Assembly: GCA_903928685.1 (NCBI GenBank)
Contig: CAIYRS010000106.1
Coordinates: forward strand, 1 to 43,308
Origin: an uncultured Methylococcaceae bacterium
GTDB lineage: Bacteria; Pseudomonadota; Gammaproteobacteria; Methylococcales; Methylomonadaceae
Direction of reading: 5' to 3'
Length of the DNA stretch: 43,308 bases
In this document: positions 1 to 7,087 of the stretch, piece after piece
How the letters are laid out: every line of letters starts with the position of its first letter
How positions within the stretch are numbered: the stretch's first letter is position 1
Made by a program: the position numbers and the translations under genes
The notes under the pieces: generated by a model
The model's database searches: none
Seen by the model: only the letters and a program-made list of their open reading frames with translations
What the model was told of the DNA's origin: nothing

Positions 1-27
1 CTTGTCGAAGCATGAATGGTTTAAGTC

Positions 28-94
28 TTTGCTCAGGGATTTTTCCGTTCATCCTTCGACAAGCTCAGGACGAACGGAAAAATCCCTGAGCAAA
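28..94. repeat. REP-like hairpin with perfect 23-bp arms
   Basis: Positions 28-50 and 72-94 are perfect reverse complements, separated by a 21-nt loop that contains TTCGACAAGCTCAGGAC. The same loop and a shortened stem recur at 33895-33943, and related TTCGACAAGCTC units occur at 6238-6304. This is an intergenic REP/BIME-type element, not coding sequence. A short open frame across it is just translated repeat. Confidence 0.8.
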
Positions 95-172
95 ATAGGA
101 TGTGCTGAGGAACGAAGCGCATCTGTCGAGTTTTACGCGATTGATGCGCCTCCTGTCGTCGGCACATCCTAT
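95..172. repeat. Intergenic inverted repeat
   Basis: ATAGGATGTGC at 95-105 pairs with GCACATCCTAT at 162-172, and inside it GCGCATC at 117-123 pairs with GATGCGC at 143-149, giving a nested hairpin. No gene is visible between the window start and 262. The remainder, 173-262, shows only the fragment GAGCGTGGGAACGAT, which resembles the 106-bp element at 18905 and 23481. Confidence 0.65.
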
Positions 173-262
173 ATTTATCCTATTGAAAAACAATAATAAT
201 TCCTTAACTTAATGGCAGTGACGCAGAGCGTGGGAACGATAACCCCCCGTTTTTAAACCCCT

Positions 263-916
263 CTAAGACAACGCAGAAAACTGGATGATTTCCATTTTTA
301 TCGCCCAGCGGAACAGCGCTATATCATTAACAACACCCAATTTACGTTTGATAAGGTAATGGCAATTGGCGACGGTTTTCGGGCTGATATTTAAAGCATC
401 AGCAATCGCTTCAGTAGATTGTGCGGCGACCAGCAACCGTAAAATTTCAAACTCGCGTACCGTTAACGATTCCAAGGCGGCGCGGTCACCATTGAGTTTT
501 TCTAAGGCTAAAGCTTGGGCAATATCGGCGCTTAGCGTGCGTTGTCCCTGATGAACTTGATAAATCGCTTGCACCAACACCTCCGGTGCACTGCTTTTGG
601 TGACATACCCTAAAGCCCCTGCCCGCGTGGCTTGTATGGCATAAATCGGGTCTTGGTGCATGGTGAACACCAACACTTTGGCATCGGCACGGCGTTGCCG
701 CATACGCGCCAGCACCTCCAAACCGCTCTGCCCCGGCAATGACAAATCCATAATCACCACATCAGGCTCAGTTTCTTTAAACTGCGCGTAAGCATCAATA
801 CCATCGGCAGCTTCGCCGACAATCACCAAACCCGGCTGTTTTGCCAACAAACTACGGTAACCCGCGCGGACTATAGCGTGGTCATCAACCAACAATAATC
901 GGATCATAGCAACCAT
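263..916 (-). CDS. NarL/FixJ-family response regulator
   Basis: A cytoplasmic DNA-binding response regulator of about 217 residues. The N-terminal receiver domain (about 5-120) has the acidic pair DD at 11-12, the phospho-acceptor Asp in VVIMDLSLPG (D57) and the conserved Lys of VTKSS (about 107). The C-terminal LuxR-type helix-turn-helix (about 150-210) reads LTVREFEILRLL, then ALNISPKTVANC. The chosen ATG at 914-916 overlaps the TGA of the upstream kinase gene, so the pair is translationally coupled. An ATG at 905-907 is an alternative start. It is the cognate regulator of the adjacent kinase. The target is unknown, and the divergent SRPBCC/DUF2380-like operon is an obvious candidate. Confidence 0.92.
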   Translation of the reverse strand: MVAMIRLLLVDDHAIVRAGYRSLLAKQPGLVIVGEAADGIDAYAQFKETEPDVVIMDLSLPGQSGLEVLARMRQRRADAKVLVFTMHQDPIYAIQATRAGALGYVTKSSAPEVLVQAIYQVHQGQRTLSADIAQALALEKLNGDRAALESLTVREFEILRLLVAAQSTEAIADALNISPKTVANCHYLIKRKLGVVNDIALFRWAIKMEIIQFSALS

Positions 917-2262
917 CAACTTTCCCCAGCTATTCGCGGTAAAAGCACCGACACCTGTAATCCCTGTGGCGGTAGGATTGCCAAGTGTAATTGCCCATCC
1001 AACGCCGCAACCCGCTCGTAAATGCCCAATAGCCCAAAACCCTTGCCGTTTATGGTCGGTACAGTTGTAGCGATACCATTGTCGGCGATGCTTAGGCTTA
1101 CGGTTGTATCGGTAATCGCTAAGCTCAGCGTGGCTTCAGTTGCAGAAGCGTGTTTGGCGATATTGGTCAGGCATTCTTGGCTAATGCGAAAAATGGCGAT
1201 TGCCACAGCTTCCGGCAATTGGCTGCCGTCACCGTCAATAAGCAGTTGGTAACGGCAATTACCCCGACTATCCCAGGCCGCCACTAAGCTATCCAAACTG
1301 GCGACCAAGCCCAATTCCTCAATATCCGCAGGTCGCAAACGTTGCAACAAACCGCGCACGCTGTCCATCATGTGCGCGGCGATAGCTTGTACTTGCTGCA
1401 CTTCATCCATAATTGCCGGACAATCACGCTCGGCGGTTTGTTCGATGGCAGCGGTGATGGCATTGATTGCCGCCAAACATTGCCCAAACTCATCATGCAG
1501 CTCCCTTGCCAGATAGCGGCGTTCTTGCTCTTGCACCGCCAGCAATTGCACAATCAACGCCCGCCGTTGCGCCAATAATTGTTGCTGTTCGCTTGCCAAA
1601 GCATTAATCGCCGCGCCAGTTTGTTGCCATTCACGCAATTCAAATGGCGGCAAACGATAAGCCAGATTGCCTTGCTGTAAAGTCGCCAAGCCTGCAACCA
1701 CTTGTTTAACAGGCTGAAAACTGCGGGCAATAACGACATAAACCATCAGACAAACTGCCGACAGCAACATGGCAGTCAACGCCGCCATACCAATGACATG
1801 CTCCCAAGCCTTGGCGGTTTGCATCGCCGCACTGGGGATAACACTGATGCTGCCATAAGCTTGCCCGTTAAAATTCACCGGGCGAATAATTTCTTCACCC
1901 GCTGAAAACAGCCAGCGATAGCCATTGGCAAACCATGCAGGTGGTACGGAAGCGAGACTTTGTTCGCCCGCGCAAAAGCTACGGACAGGCTGTTTTTGTA
2001 AGGACAAAAACCGGATGCAGGTGCCGGGGGCAATGGTAAATTCGCGCCAGACATCCAAATCCGGAAAATGCTTGCTATCGCCAAATCCCGCCTTACCCCA
2101 TAACAACTGCAAAGCCAATTGCTTGCTTATCGCCTCAGCCGTTTGTTGCCCTTGTTGCTGACTTTGCTGATGGACGCTACGCAATTCGTAAGCTGTCGCC
2201 GCAATAAAACACAGCACGGCAATGCCGATAATCCGCAAAATTAAATGGATTTTTAAATTCAT
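916..2262 (-). CDS. HisKA_3-type membrane sensor histidine kinase (NarX/UhpB-like)
   Basis: An inner-membrane sensor kinase of about 448 residues. It has an N-terminal membrane helix (about 7-25), a periplasmic sensor region (about 26-153), a second helix (about 156-178) and a HAMP-like linker. The HisKA_3 dimerisation motif ARELHDEFGQ carries the phospho-accepting His256. A C-terminal HATPase follows, with QECLTNIAKHA (N box), IADNG and GKGFGLLGI. I start at the ATG at 2262 (MNLKIHLIL). The longer frame to 2313 would add residues encoded by a GC-rich repeat at 2282-2306 and is rejected. The stop overlaps the regulator start (ATGA). The architecture recalls MoxY-like kinases of methylotrophs, but the signal is unknown. 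Confidence 0.9.
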   Translation of the reverse strand: MNLKIHLILRIIGIAVLCFIAATAYELRSVHQQSQQQGQQTAEAISKQLALQLLWGKAGFGDSKHFPDLDVWREFTIAPGTCIRFLSLQKQPVRSFCAGEQSLASVPPAWFANGYRWLFSAGEEIIRPVNFNGQAYGSISVIPSAAMQTAKAWEHVIGMAALTAMLLSAVCLMVYVVIARSFQPVKQVVAGLATLQQGNLAYRLPPFELREWQQTGAAINALASEQQQLLAQRRALIVQLLAVQEQERRYLARELHDEFGQCLAAINAITAAIEQTAERDCPAIMDEVQQVQAIAAHMMDSVRGLLQRLRPADIEELGLVASLDSLVAAWDSRGNCRYQLLIDGDGSQLPEAVAIAIFRISQECLTNIAKHASATEATLSLAITDTTVSLSIADNGIATTVPTINGKGFGLLGIYERVAALDGQLHLAILPPQGLQVSVLLPRIAGES

Positions 2263-2281
2263 TGCCCACCTATGTTGAACT

Positions 2282-2306
2282 GGAGCGGGCAAGATGCCCG
2301 CGCTCC
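2282..2306. repeat. GC-rich palindromic repeat (GCGGGCAAGATGCCCGC family)
   Basis: GGAGCGGGCAAGATGCCCGCGCTCC-type palindrome, with arms around AAGAT. Copies lie at 12633-12681 (two units head to head) and 34673-34694. All are intergenic. This copy creates the spurious N-terminal extension of the kinase frame. Confidence 0.75.
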
Positions 2307-2368
2307 TTGGCATTAAAAACCTGTCGCCCGCATTCTACGGACGATTGTCGGCAAAACCTATCATCCCC

Positions 2369-2396
2369 AAAACGTCGGGCAAATTTCCCGTGTTTT
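2369..2396. promoter_or_regulatory. Possible operator: inverted repeat in a divergent intergenic region
   Basis: AAAAC at 2369-2373 pairs with GTTTT at 2392-2396, and CGGG pairs with CCCG inside, around CAAATTT. It lies between the kinase gene on the minus strand and the SRPBCC gene on the plus strand. The position and symmetry fit a regulator binding site, perhaps for the adjacent NarL-type regulator, but this is inference only. Confidence 0.3.
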
Positions 2397-2473
2397 GCGG
2401 GCAAATATCGGCTTATTTCCTGCGCTTGGCTGGTTAAGCTAATGGCTCAACACCTCAATTCTAGGAGAAACCC

Positions 2474-2914
2474 ATGTTAGCAACCATTACCGTTACCGAA
2501 TCCCTGCCCGCTTCAGCCGAACTCGCTTGGGCTGCCATCCGTGCCATCGGCGGCCTAGACCGCTGGTTTCCGATTATCGACCAGTGTCTTGTTGATGGCG
2601 AAGGTATCGGCGCGACCCGCAAACTGGTACTTGCTGAAGGCGGCTATATGCTGGACGTGGTTGAATTGCTTGATGATGCTGCCAAACGTTTCGGTTATCA
2701 CCGCGTTGAATTGCCATTTCCGGTGACCGATTATCACGGCACGGTTGCGATAACCGCAATCGACCAGCACCGCAGCCAAATCATTTGGACTGTAGTTTTT
2801 ATCATGGCAACCAGCGACGATGCCTTACAGAATTTCATCCGGCAGGCGTTAACAGACGGCATACAAGGTTTGGCGAAGGAGTTTCAAGCGGCAAATCAAG
2901 GTGGGCAATCATGA
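2474..2914 (+). CDS. SRPBCC-family (START/polyketide cyclase-like) protein
   Basis: A soluble 146-residue protein with no signal peptide. The pattern VTESLPASAELAWAAIRAIGGLDRWFP near the N-terminus, followed by alternating strands and a C-terminal amphipathic helix (about 118-138), is typical of the SRPBCC helix-grip fold, which binds hydrophobic ligands. The start is well placed behind AGGAG (2463-2467). Its stop overlaps the ATG of the next gene (ATGA at 2911-2914), so the two are coupled. MxaD of methanol-oxidising bacteria also has this fold, but here the link is only suggestive. The ligand is unknown. Confidence 0.8.
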   Translation: MLATITVTESLPASAELAWAAIRAIGGLDRWFPIIDQCLVDGEGIGATRKLVLAEGGYMLDVVELLDDAAKRFGYHRVELPFPVTDYHGTVAITAIDQHRSQIIWTVVFIMATSDDALQNFIRQALTDGIQGLAKEFQAANQGGQS

Positions 2915-3429
2915 AAACGCTGGTTTTGGCAGGCTTATGCTTAATATCAGCACCATTATTCGCCGCACCACGGCTAGCAATCACCGAGTTTGAGCTAAAC
3001 GACATTACCTCACTGCCGAATACCAAAGCCGAATTGGTACGGACGGGTTCTATGAAGGCATTGCTGGAAGAAAATCTCCGCCAAAGTGGCGATTTTACTG
3101 TGGTGGCGGTCGATACCACGGCCTTGTTGGCAAGCAAACCTGAATTCAATTATTTGTTCAAATCCGCTGAAGCCGCCGCCGCGCTAGGCAAACAAGCGGG
3201 CGCAGATTGGATTGTTGTTAACCAGCACAGCAAACCGAGTTTTTTGTTTTCTTACTTGATGGTGCATTTAATCCATGTGCCATCCGGCAAACAAATAGCG
3301 GCGTTTGATGTGGAGTTAAAAGGCAACCACGAAAAAGTCACCCACCGGGCAATCGCCAGTTTAGCCAAGAAGATTGTCGCGGTGATTGACGCTTATGGGC
3401 AAAAGCCGCTGGCGGGGAAGATGGAATGA
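2911..3429 (+). CDS. Exported DUF2380/DUF3280-like protein
   Basis: A 172-residue protein with a signal peptide (MKTLVLAGLCLISAPLFA, cleavage after about residue 18), so probably periplasmic. The mature part begins PRLAITEFELNDIT and contains an alternating beta-alpha pattern (GADWIVVNQHSKPS, LIHVPSGKQIAAFDVEL) like DUF2380/DUF3280 proteins, which are often seen beside quinoprotein dehydrogenase or two-component genes. The start ATG overlaps the TGA of the SRPBCC gene. A frame extending back to 2785 is a shadow inside that gene. No catalytic motif is visible. The family assignment is from memory and is moderate. Confidence 0.65.
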   Translation: MKTLVLAGLCLISAPLFAAPRLAITEFELNDITSLPNTKAELVRTGSMKALLEENLRQSGDFTVVAVDTTALLASKPEFNYLFKSAEAAAALGKQAGADWIVVNQHSKPSFLFSYLMVHLIHVPSGKQIAAFDVELKGNHEKVTHRAIASLAKKIVAVIDAYGQKPLAGKME

Positions 3430-3484
3430 GTTGCTGGGGGAATCGGTTGTAGTGCGGGGAAACAGCAGACGTTTCAGATTTCGC

Positions 3485-3595
3485 TGGTTACCAAGCTCCT
3501 GCTTGGTAACCCACGTTGGCGAAGCTCTAGCTTCGCGGAGGCTGGGAAGCTAGAGCTTCCTGCCCTGCATTCCCAAGCTGGAGCTTGGGAACGAG
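3485..3595. repeat. Cluster of four short hairpins
   Basis: Between convergent genes lie four tandem hairpins: GGTTACCAAGC/GCTTGGTAACC, CGAAGCT/AGCTTCG, GGAAGCT/AGCTTCC and TTCCCAAGCT/AGCTTGGGAA. They are followed by ACGAG. Their style resembles the 106-bp element at 18905 and 23481. The cluster may act as a bidirectional transcription barrier. No coding potential is seen between 3430 and 3614. Confidence 0.7.
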
Positions 3596-3614
3596 TGACG
3601 GACGTAAAAAGAAC

Positions 3615-4598
3615 TTAATTCAACTTTTGGCTTTTTTGCGAATAATTCAAGCAAATAAACAGAAAAAACTGCATCCCGAAAATTAGGTTCGCCATTAGTA
3701 AATGGATGGGCTGGGCGATTGGCGGCATACCTAATCTATCCAAACTCACACCTGCGAGTATCGCGGTTATCACTAACCCCGCTAAGCCGAAACCTATCCG
3801 CATCAACAAGCCATCTCTGGCGACTGCCCGGTACAATTGCCATACCAGCCACAAGTTGGTGAATAAAATCAGTGACGAAAACGAGCGGTGGACGTAAAAA
3901 ATCACCGGAAAATCATCGCGCCAGTATTGGCGGTCAATATAGCTGTGTTCATTGGCGATAAAATCCACGGCTTCGCGGACTTGGGTGCCCATCGCCACTT
4001 GCAATAAAGTCATCGCCATTGCCACCATCAATACGGTTTTAAATTTGCCCGGCAATAAGCGGCTATCTAGTTGCCCTAAATAGGTTTTTTGCGAGCGGGC
4101 GATGGTGTAAATCAGCAAGGCGACTATCAACAAGGCCACCAACATGTGCATGGTTATCCGCAAAGGCTTGAGGTTGCTGGCTACTACGGTAGCGCCTAAC
4201 CAACCTTGAAAGCCAATCAATAAAAAGCCCGCCACTGCCAGATAAAAGATGGTTTTATCGGTTTTACGGAATACCCGTGATGACCACGCGGTCAGTAACA
4301 CCAACAAACCCGTGCTGGCTCCTACTAAACGGTTGACGTATTCCGTCCAGGTTTTCAGTGGGTTGAATTCGGTATTTTGGTAGCCGCGCTGGGCGTAAAT
4401 CTCATGGTAATCGGCAGGCAATTGCGACACGTCTGTTGGCGGTATCCATTGCCCAAAGCAGGTCGGCCAATCCGGGCAACCCATGCCCGCACCGGAGGCA
4501 CGGACAATGCCGCCCGCCAAAATGACGATGTAAATGGCGATGATGGTTAGCAAGCCTAAACGACGGAAACGCAATACAGCGGGATTATCCATGGGCAT
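3615..4598 (-). CDS. ctaA: Heme A synthase (COX15/CtaA family)
   Basis: A polytopic inner-membrane protein of 327 residues, with about eight membrane helices. It converts heme O to heme A for aa3-type cytochrome oxidase. Family marks seen are GGIVRASGAGMGCPDWPTCFG near residues 25-45, GWLGATVVAS, ITMHMLVALL, GTQVREAVD, FYVHRSFSSLI and the C-terminal IHLLMANLIFGMQ. The conserved His residues (ITMHM, YVHRS, PIHLL) are the expected heme ligands. Its 5' end overlaps the YgfZ-like gene by 14 bp, or 8 bp if the second ATG at 4592 is used. The cytochrome oxidase genes that usually accompany ctaA are not in the window. Confidence 0.92.
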   Translation of the reverse strand: MPMDNPAVLRFRRLGLLTIIAIYIVILAGGIVRASGAGMGCPDWPTCFGQWIPPTDVSQLPADYHEIYAQRGYQNTEFNPLKTWTEYVNRLVGASTGLLVLLTAWSSRVFRKTDKTIFYLAVAGFLLIGFQGWLGATVVASNLKPLRITMHMLVALLIVALLIYTIARSQKTYLGQLDSRLLPGKFKTVLMVAMAMTLLQVAMGTQVREAVDFIANEHSYIDRQYWRDDFPVIFYVHRSFSSLILFTNLWLVWQLYRAVARDGLLMRIGFGLAGLVITAILAGVSLDRLGMPPIAQPIHLLMANLIFGMQFFLFICLNYSQKSQKLN

Positions 4599-5550
4599 TA
4601 TTTACGGTAAGTGTGTGGTTTGGGTATTCGGGCAGGTTGAGCTGGCTTTTCTCGGCCTCTATCGGCAATACGCATAACAGTATGGTTGCCGTTTGCTGGG
4701 CGACGGCATTTACCACCCTGCCGATAACTTGTCCGCTGTCATCAGCAATGGCGGCATAATCTTCTACCGCTATAGGCGGCTCGGCAGCCAGCAAAAACAA
4801 CGCCCGCTTGGCTTTGCCTAAATAATGGGTACGGGCGACGATTTCTTGCCCGGTATAGCAGCCTTTGGTCAGACTGATGCCGCCGCGTTTATCGACATCC
4901 AACATTTGCGGAATAAATTGCTCGGTGGTTGCTACGCTTAACCAAGCAATGCCCGCCAGCATATCGCTATAACGCCAAACTTGGGAATTGCCAAACGTGT
5001 GGCCTTGTTGTTGGCGTTCAGTGGCAATGCTGATGGCTAGGTCAGTTGCCAACACCAGCAATTGGCGATCACCGCAGTTGATGCGGATGCCGTCTGCTTG
5101 GTTGGTACAGGCAAACCACAGCGTATCAGCGGCTGGTGGGCTTGCTTCGCCGATCAGGCAGTAATCGGCACTGCTATCCAGCAATTGCACATCCGCGCGT
5201 AGCACATATTTTTGCAGACGGGTTTTTACGGTCGCCAATAATTCTGTTGGCAATATCAGCCAATAGCCGCTGGTGGTTTTTACCAGTACAAAAGTGCTGA
5301 TGACTTTGCCTTGGGCGCTGCAAATTGCCCCAAAGCTGGCTTGCTGTTCGCTGACATCGTCAACATTGCAGGTGATTTGGCCTTGCAGGAATTTCGCCGC
5401 TTGGCTGCCCGTCACCGATAACACTGCCAGGTGTTTTAGGGCGTACCAAGGGCTTTGGCTAGGCTCGGCAATTGTCGGGAAAGTAATATCGGTTTCAGTA
5501 ACCGTGGCGGCAAAATTTGCCTGTAAAAAAGCGTTCCAAGTGGGATTCAT
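4585..5550 (-). CDS. ygfZ: YgfZ/GcvT-like folate-binding Fe-S assembly protein
   Basis: A cytoplasmic 321-residue protein. The signature KGCYTGQE near residue 235, followed by IVARTHYLGKAKR, is diagnostic for the tetrahydrofolate-binding YgfZ family. These proteins assist assembly or repair of certain [4Fe-4S] enzymes such as MiaB and have lost the aminomethyltransferase chemistry of GcvT. The N-terminal segment LAVLSVTGSQAAKFLQGQITCNV is the usual GcvT-fold start. The gene overlaps ctaA at its 3' end, so the two are probably cotranscribed. Confidence 0.92.
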   Translation of the reverse strand: MNPTWNAFLQANFAATVTETDITFPTIAEPSQSPWYALKHLAVLSVTGSQAAKFLQGQITCNVDDVSEQQASFGAICSAQGKVISTFVLVKTTSGYWLILPTELLATVKTRLQKYVLRADVQLLDSSADYCLIGEASPPAADTLWFACTNQADGIRINCGDRQLLVLATDLAISIATERQQQGHTFGNSQVWRYSDMLAGIAWLSVATTEQFIPQMLDVDKRGGISLTKGCYTGQEIVARTHYLGKAKRALFLLAAEPPIAVEDYAAIADDSGQVIGRVVNAVAQQTATILLCVLPIEAEKSQLNLPEYPNHTLTVNNAHG

Positions 5551-5672
5551 ATTTACGTCGGTTGGGGTGAAAGTAGCCTGCGATTATATCGCCGAATAAC
5601 GGTGGGCAACAGCCAATCAGGCGTGGCAAGGGAATTGATACAGATTTTTAGCGACGTAACTATTGGCTTTAA

Positions 5673-6155
5673 TCAAGATTTCGCTTTAGAAAACCATTTT
5701 GCAAAGCGCATTTTTGCAGCGAGCTGGAAGTTTTTAAGTTGTTGGTAAAAAGCGGTATCAACAACTTTACGATGCGCCCATTGCATCCAGCCAGTGATGG
5801 TGGTGTAAATAATCCGCAGGAAAGTAAAGCTTAAAAGTTGCGGCTTGGTTAAGGCAAACACTCTGGCAATCAAAACCGTACCCAATAATTTCGCCAACAA
5901 CTCCAAGAGAATGCCTTGGATCAGTAAGCCGTGGGTTAACATCCAAATTGCTGTCAAATTCAGCGGGGTGACAATCAGCAAAGGAATAGTGATAGCCAAC
6001 AGCGCCACATTGGGGGATGTTTGGCTCAACCAACGCTCAACCGCGCCTAGATTTAGCCAGCGAACCAGTAAATGCCCAAAAGTCGTCAGACTATCCCACA
6101 GCCATTCTTCAAAAATAAGAAAAATAGCCAACAACGACAGCAGTAATTTTTTCAT
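5673..6155 (-). CDS. Small polytopic membrane protein of unknown function
   Basis: 160 residues, with an AAAGGAT ribosome site upstream of the ATG. Hydrophobic segments lie at about 3-18, 49-66, 68-85 and 88-102. The last ~45 residues are basic and aromatic (WMQWAHRKVVDTAFYQQLKNF...MRFAKWFSKAKS), suggesting a cytoplasmic tail. No family name can be given with certainty. It sits 122 bp upstream (in the minus direction) of nothing obviously coupled, so its context gives no function. Confidence 0.7.
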   Translation of the reverse strand: MKKLLLSLLAIFLIFEEWLWDSLTTFGHLLVRWLNLGAVERWLSQTSPNVALLAITIPLLIVTPLNLTAIWMLTHGLLIQGILLELLAKLLGTVLIARVFALTKPQLLSFTFLRIIYTTITGWMQWAHRKVVDTAFYQQLKNFQLAAKMRFAKWFSKAKS

Positions 6156-6237
6156 AAGGGCATCCTTTAGAGGTTATGACATTGAATTTGGCAGGGGAAA
6201 TACAGATTCAAGAAACGTGAGGAATCGCTGAACAAAG

Positions 6238-6304
6238 CCTTCGACAAGCTCGGGCCGAACGGTAACTAATTGATTCCGTTTGTGCTGAGCCTGTCGAAGC
6301 ATGA
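6238..6304. repeat. BIME: two inverted REP units
   Basis: CCTTCGACAAGCTCGGGCCGAACGG-like and CCGTTTGTGCTGAGCCTGTCGAAGC-like units face each other around TAACTAATTGATT. This is the same family as 28-94 and 33845-33943. It lies in the 305-bp gene-free gap 6156-6460. Confidence 0.75.
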
Positions 6305-6373
6305 TCGGAATCGATTAGTTCAGCACTTCCTTGACTGGCGTTTGCCACTTGCTAGCGGCAAATAAAAAGATAC

Positions 6374-6432
6374 GGTGGCGATAACATTACAATCGCCACC
6401 TAGATGTTATCCCAAGGTTTTATCGGGATAAC
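6374..6432 (-). terminator. Two hairpins downstream of the lipoprotein gene
   Basis: GGTGGCGAT (6374-6382) pairs with ATCGCCACC (6392-6400), and GTTATCCC (6406-6413) pairs with GGGATAAC (6425-6432). They lie just past the stop of the minus-strand lipoprotein gene. No clear T-run follows, so the terminator role is inferred from position only. Confidence 0.4.
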
Positions 6433-6460
6433 TTTGCAGTTAGAGCGTTAATGCGTGTTG

Positions 6461-6859
6461 TTAGCGGTTAACAATGATATGCCCACGTTGGCGCATACAG
6501 CTTTTAAATGCCCGCTTAAATTCTTCATTGGCTTGATAGCCTTCCCACAAGCCCGCAGGAATCGCCAAAATAGCACCTGCTGCTGCACCAGTTGCCGCAC
6601 TGCCCGCTACCGCACCAACAGCTGCACCGCCAGCGGCACCAGTAACCGCGCCAACACCAGCGCCCATAGCGACTTCTTTGGTAATGTCGGACGCTTGTTC
6701 CGCTAGCGATTTACACTCCACCATATCGCGTTGCACGGTTTCAGGATGTTGATCCATGCGCGGATCAACAATCGGTCGCCAACCACTTTGGGAAGCACAA
6801 CCAGTGGCTAAAGCCGTAAATACCAGCAAAGTTGATAATTTGTAATTGTTCAAGTTCAT
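6461..6859 (-). CDS. Glycine-zipper lipoprotein
   Basis: A predicted lipoprotein of about 132 residues. A lipobox ALATGC follows a short hydrophobic leader, so the mature protein begins at Cys about 22. The centre is an uninterrupted Gly/Ala glycine-zipper (MGAGVGAVTGAAGGAAVGAV and on to AGAILAIPAG), able to insert in or pack at membranes. Two further Cys residues occur in VECKSLAEQ and KSCMRQRGHI. The first ATG at 6859 follows GGAG immediately. A TTG two codons upstream is the alternative start. Function is unknown. The family resembles small outer-membrane or stress lipoproteins such as SlyB or OmpA-linked glycine-zipper proteins. Confidence 0.8.
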   Translation of the reverse strand: MNLNNYKLSTLLVFTALATGCASQSGWRPIVDPRMDQHPETVQRDMVECKSLAEQASDITKEVAMGAGVGAVTGAAGGAAVGAVAGSAATGAAAGAILAIPAGLWEGYQANEEFKRAFKSCMRQRGHIIVNR

Positions 6860-7049
6860 CTCCAAAAAAACGTCATAGTTTAGTCGTTATCAATAGCTTA
6901 TTCAAAACCATCACGGTATTTTTGAACCAGGTCTCATAGTAAATGGAAATACCGAAAAGCGCGAATAAATGCTTGTCATGTGTCGATTTGACCGACTTCT
7001 GACTGGGAAATGGTGGGTTAATTCAAATTAGCCAATTTATAAGGGTATT

Positions 7050-7075
7050 GGAGTGAAAAACATGTTTTTCATTCC
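7050..7075. repeat. 26-bp palindrome of the GGAGTnnAAAACA family
   Basis: The arms GGAGTGAAAAACA and TGTTTTTCATTCC match at 12 of 13 positions. The palindrome sits 12 bp past the stop of the minus-strand FGE-like gene. It has the same architecture as 16911-16934 and 23448-23473, with different but self-complementary stem bases. Probably a terminator-like or dispersed palindrome. The rest of 6860-7087 shows nothing else clear. Confidence 0.55.
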
Positions 7076-7087
7076 GACTCACCACAC

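Noticed and set aside
2-196. Plus-strand open frame at the window start
   Set aside because: It consists wholly of the REP hairpin and a second inverted repeat.
2262-2313. Longer N-terminus of the sensor kinase
   Set aside because: The extra residues are encoded by a dispersed GC-rich palindrome; the ATG at 2262 directly precedes the membrane helix.
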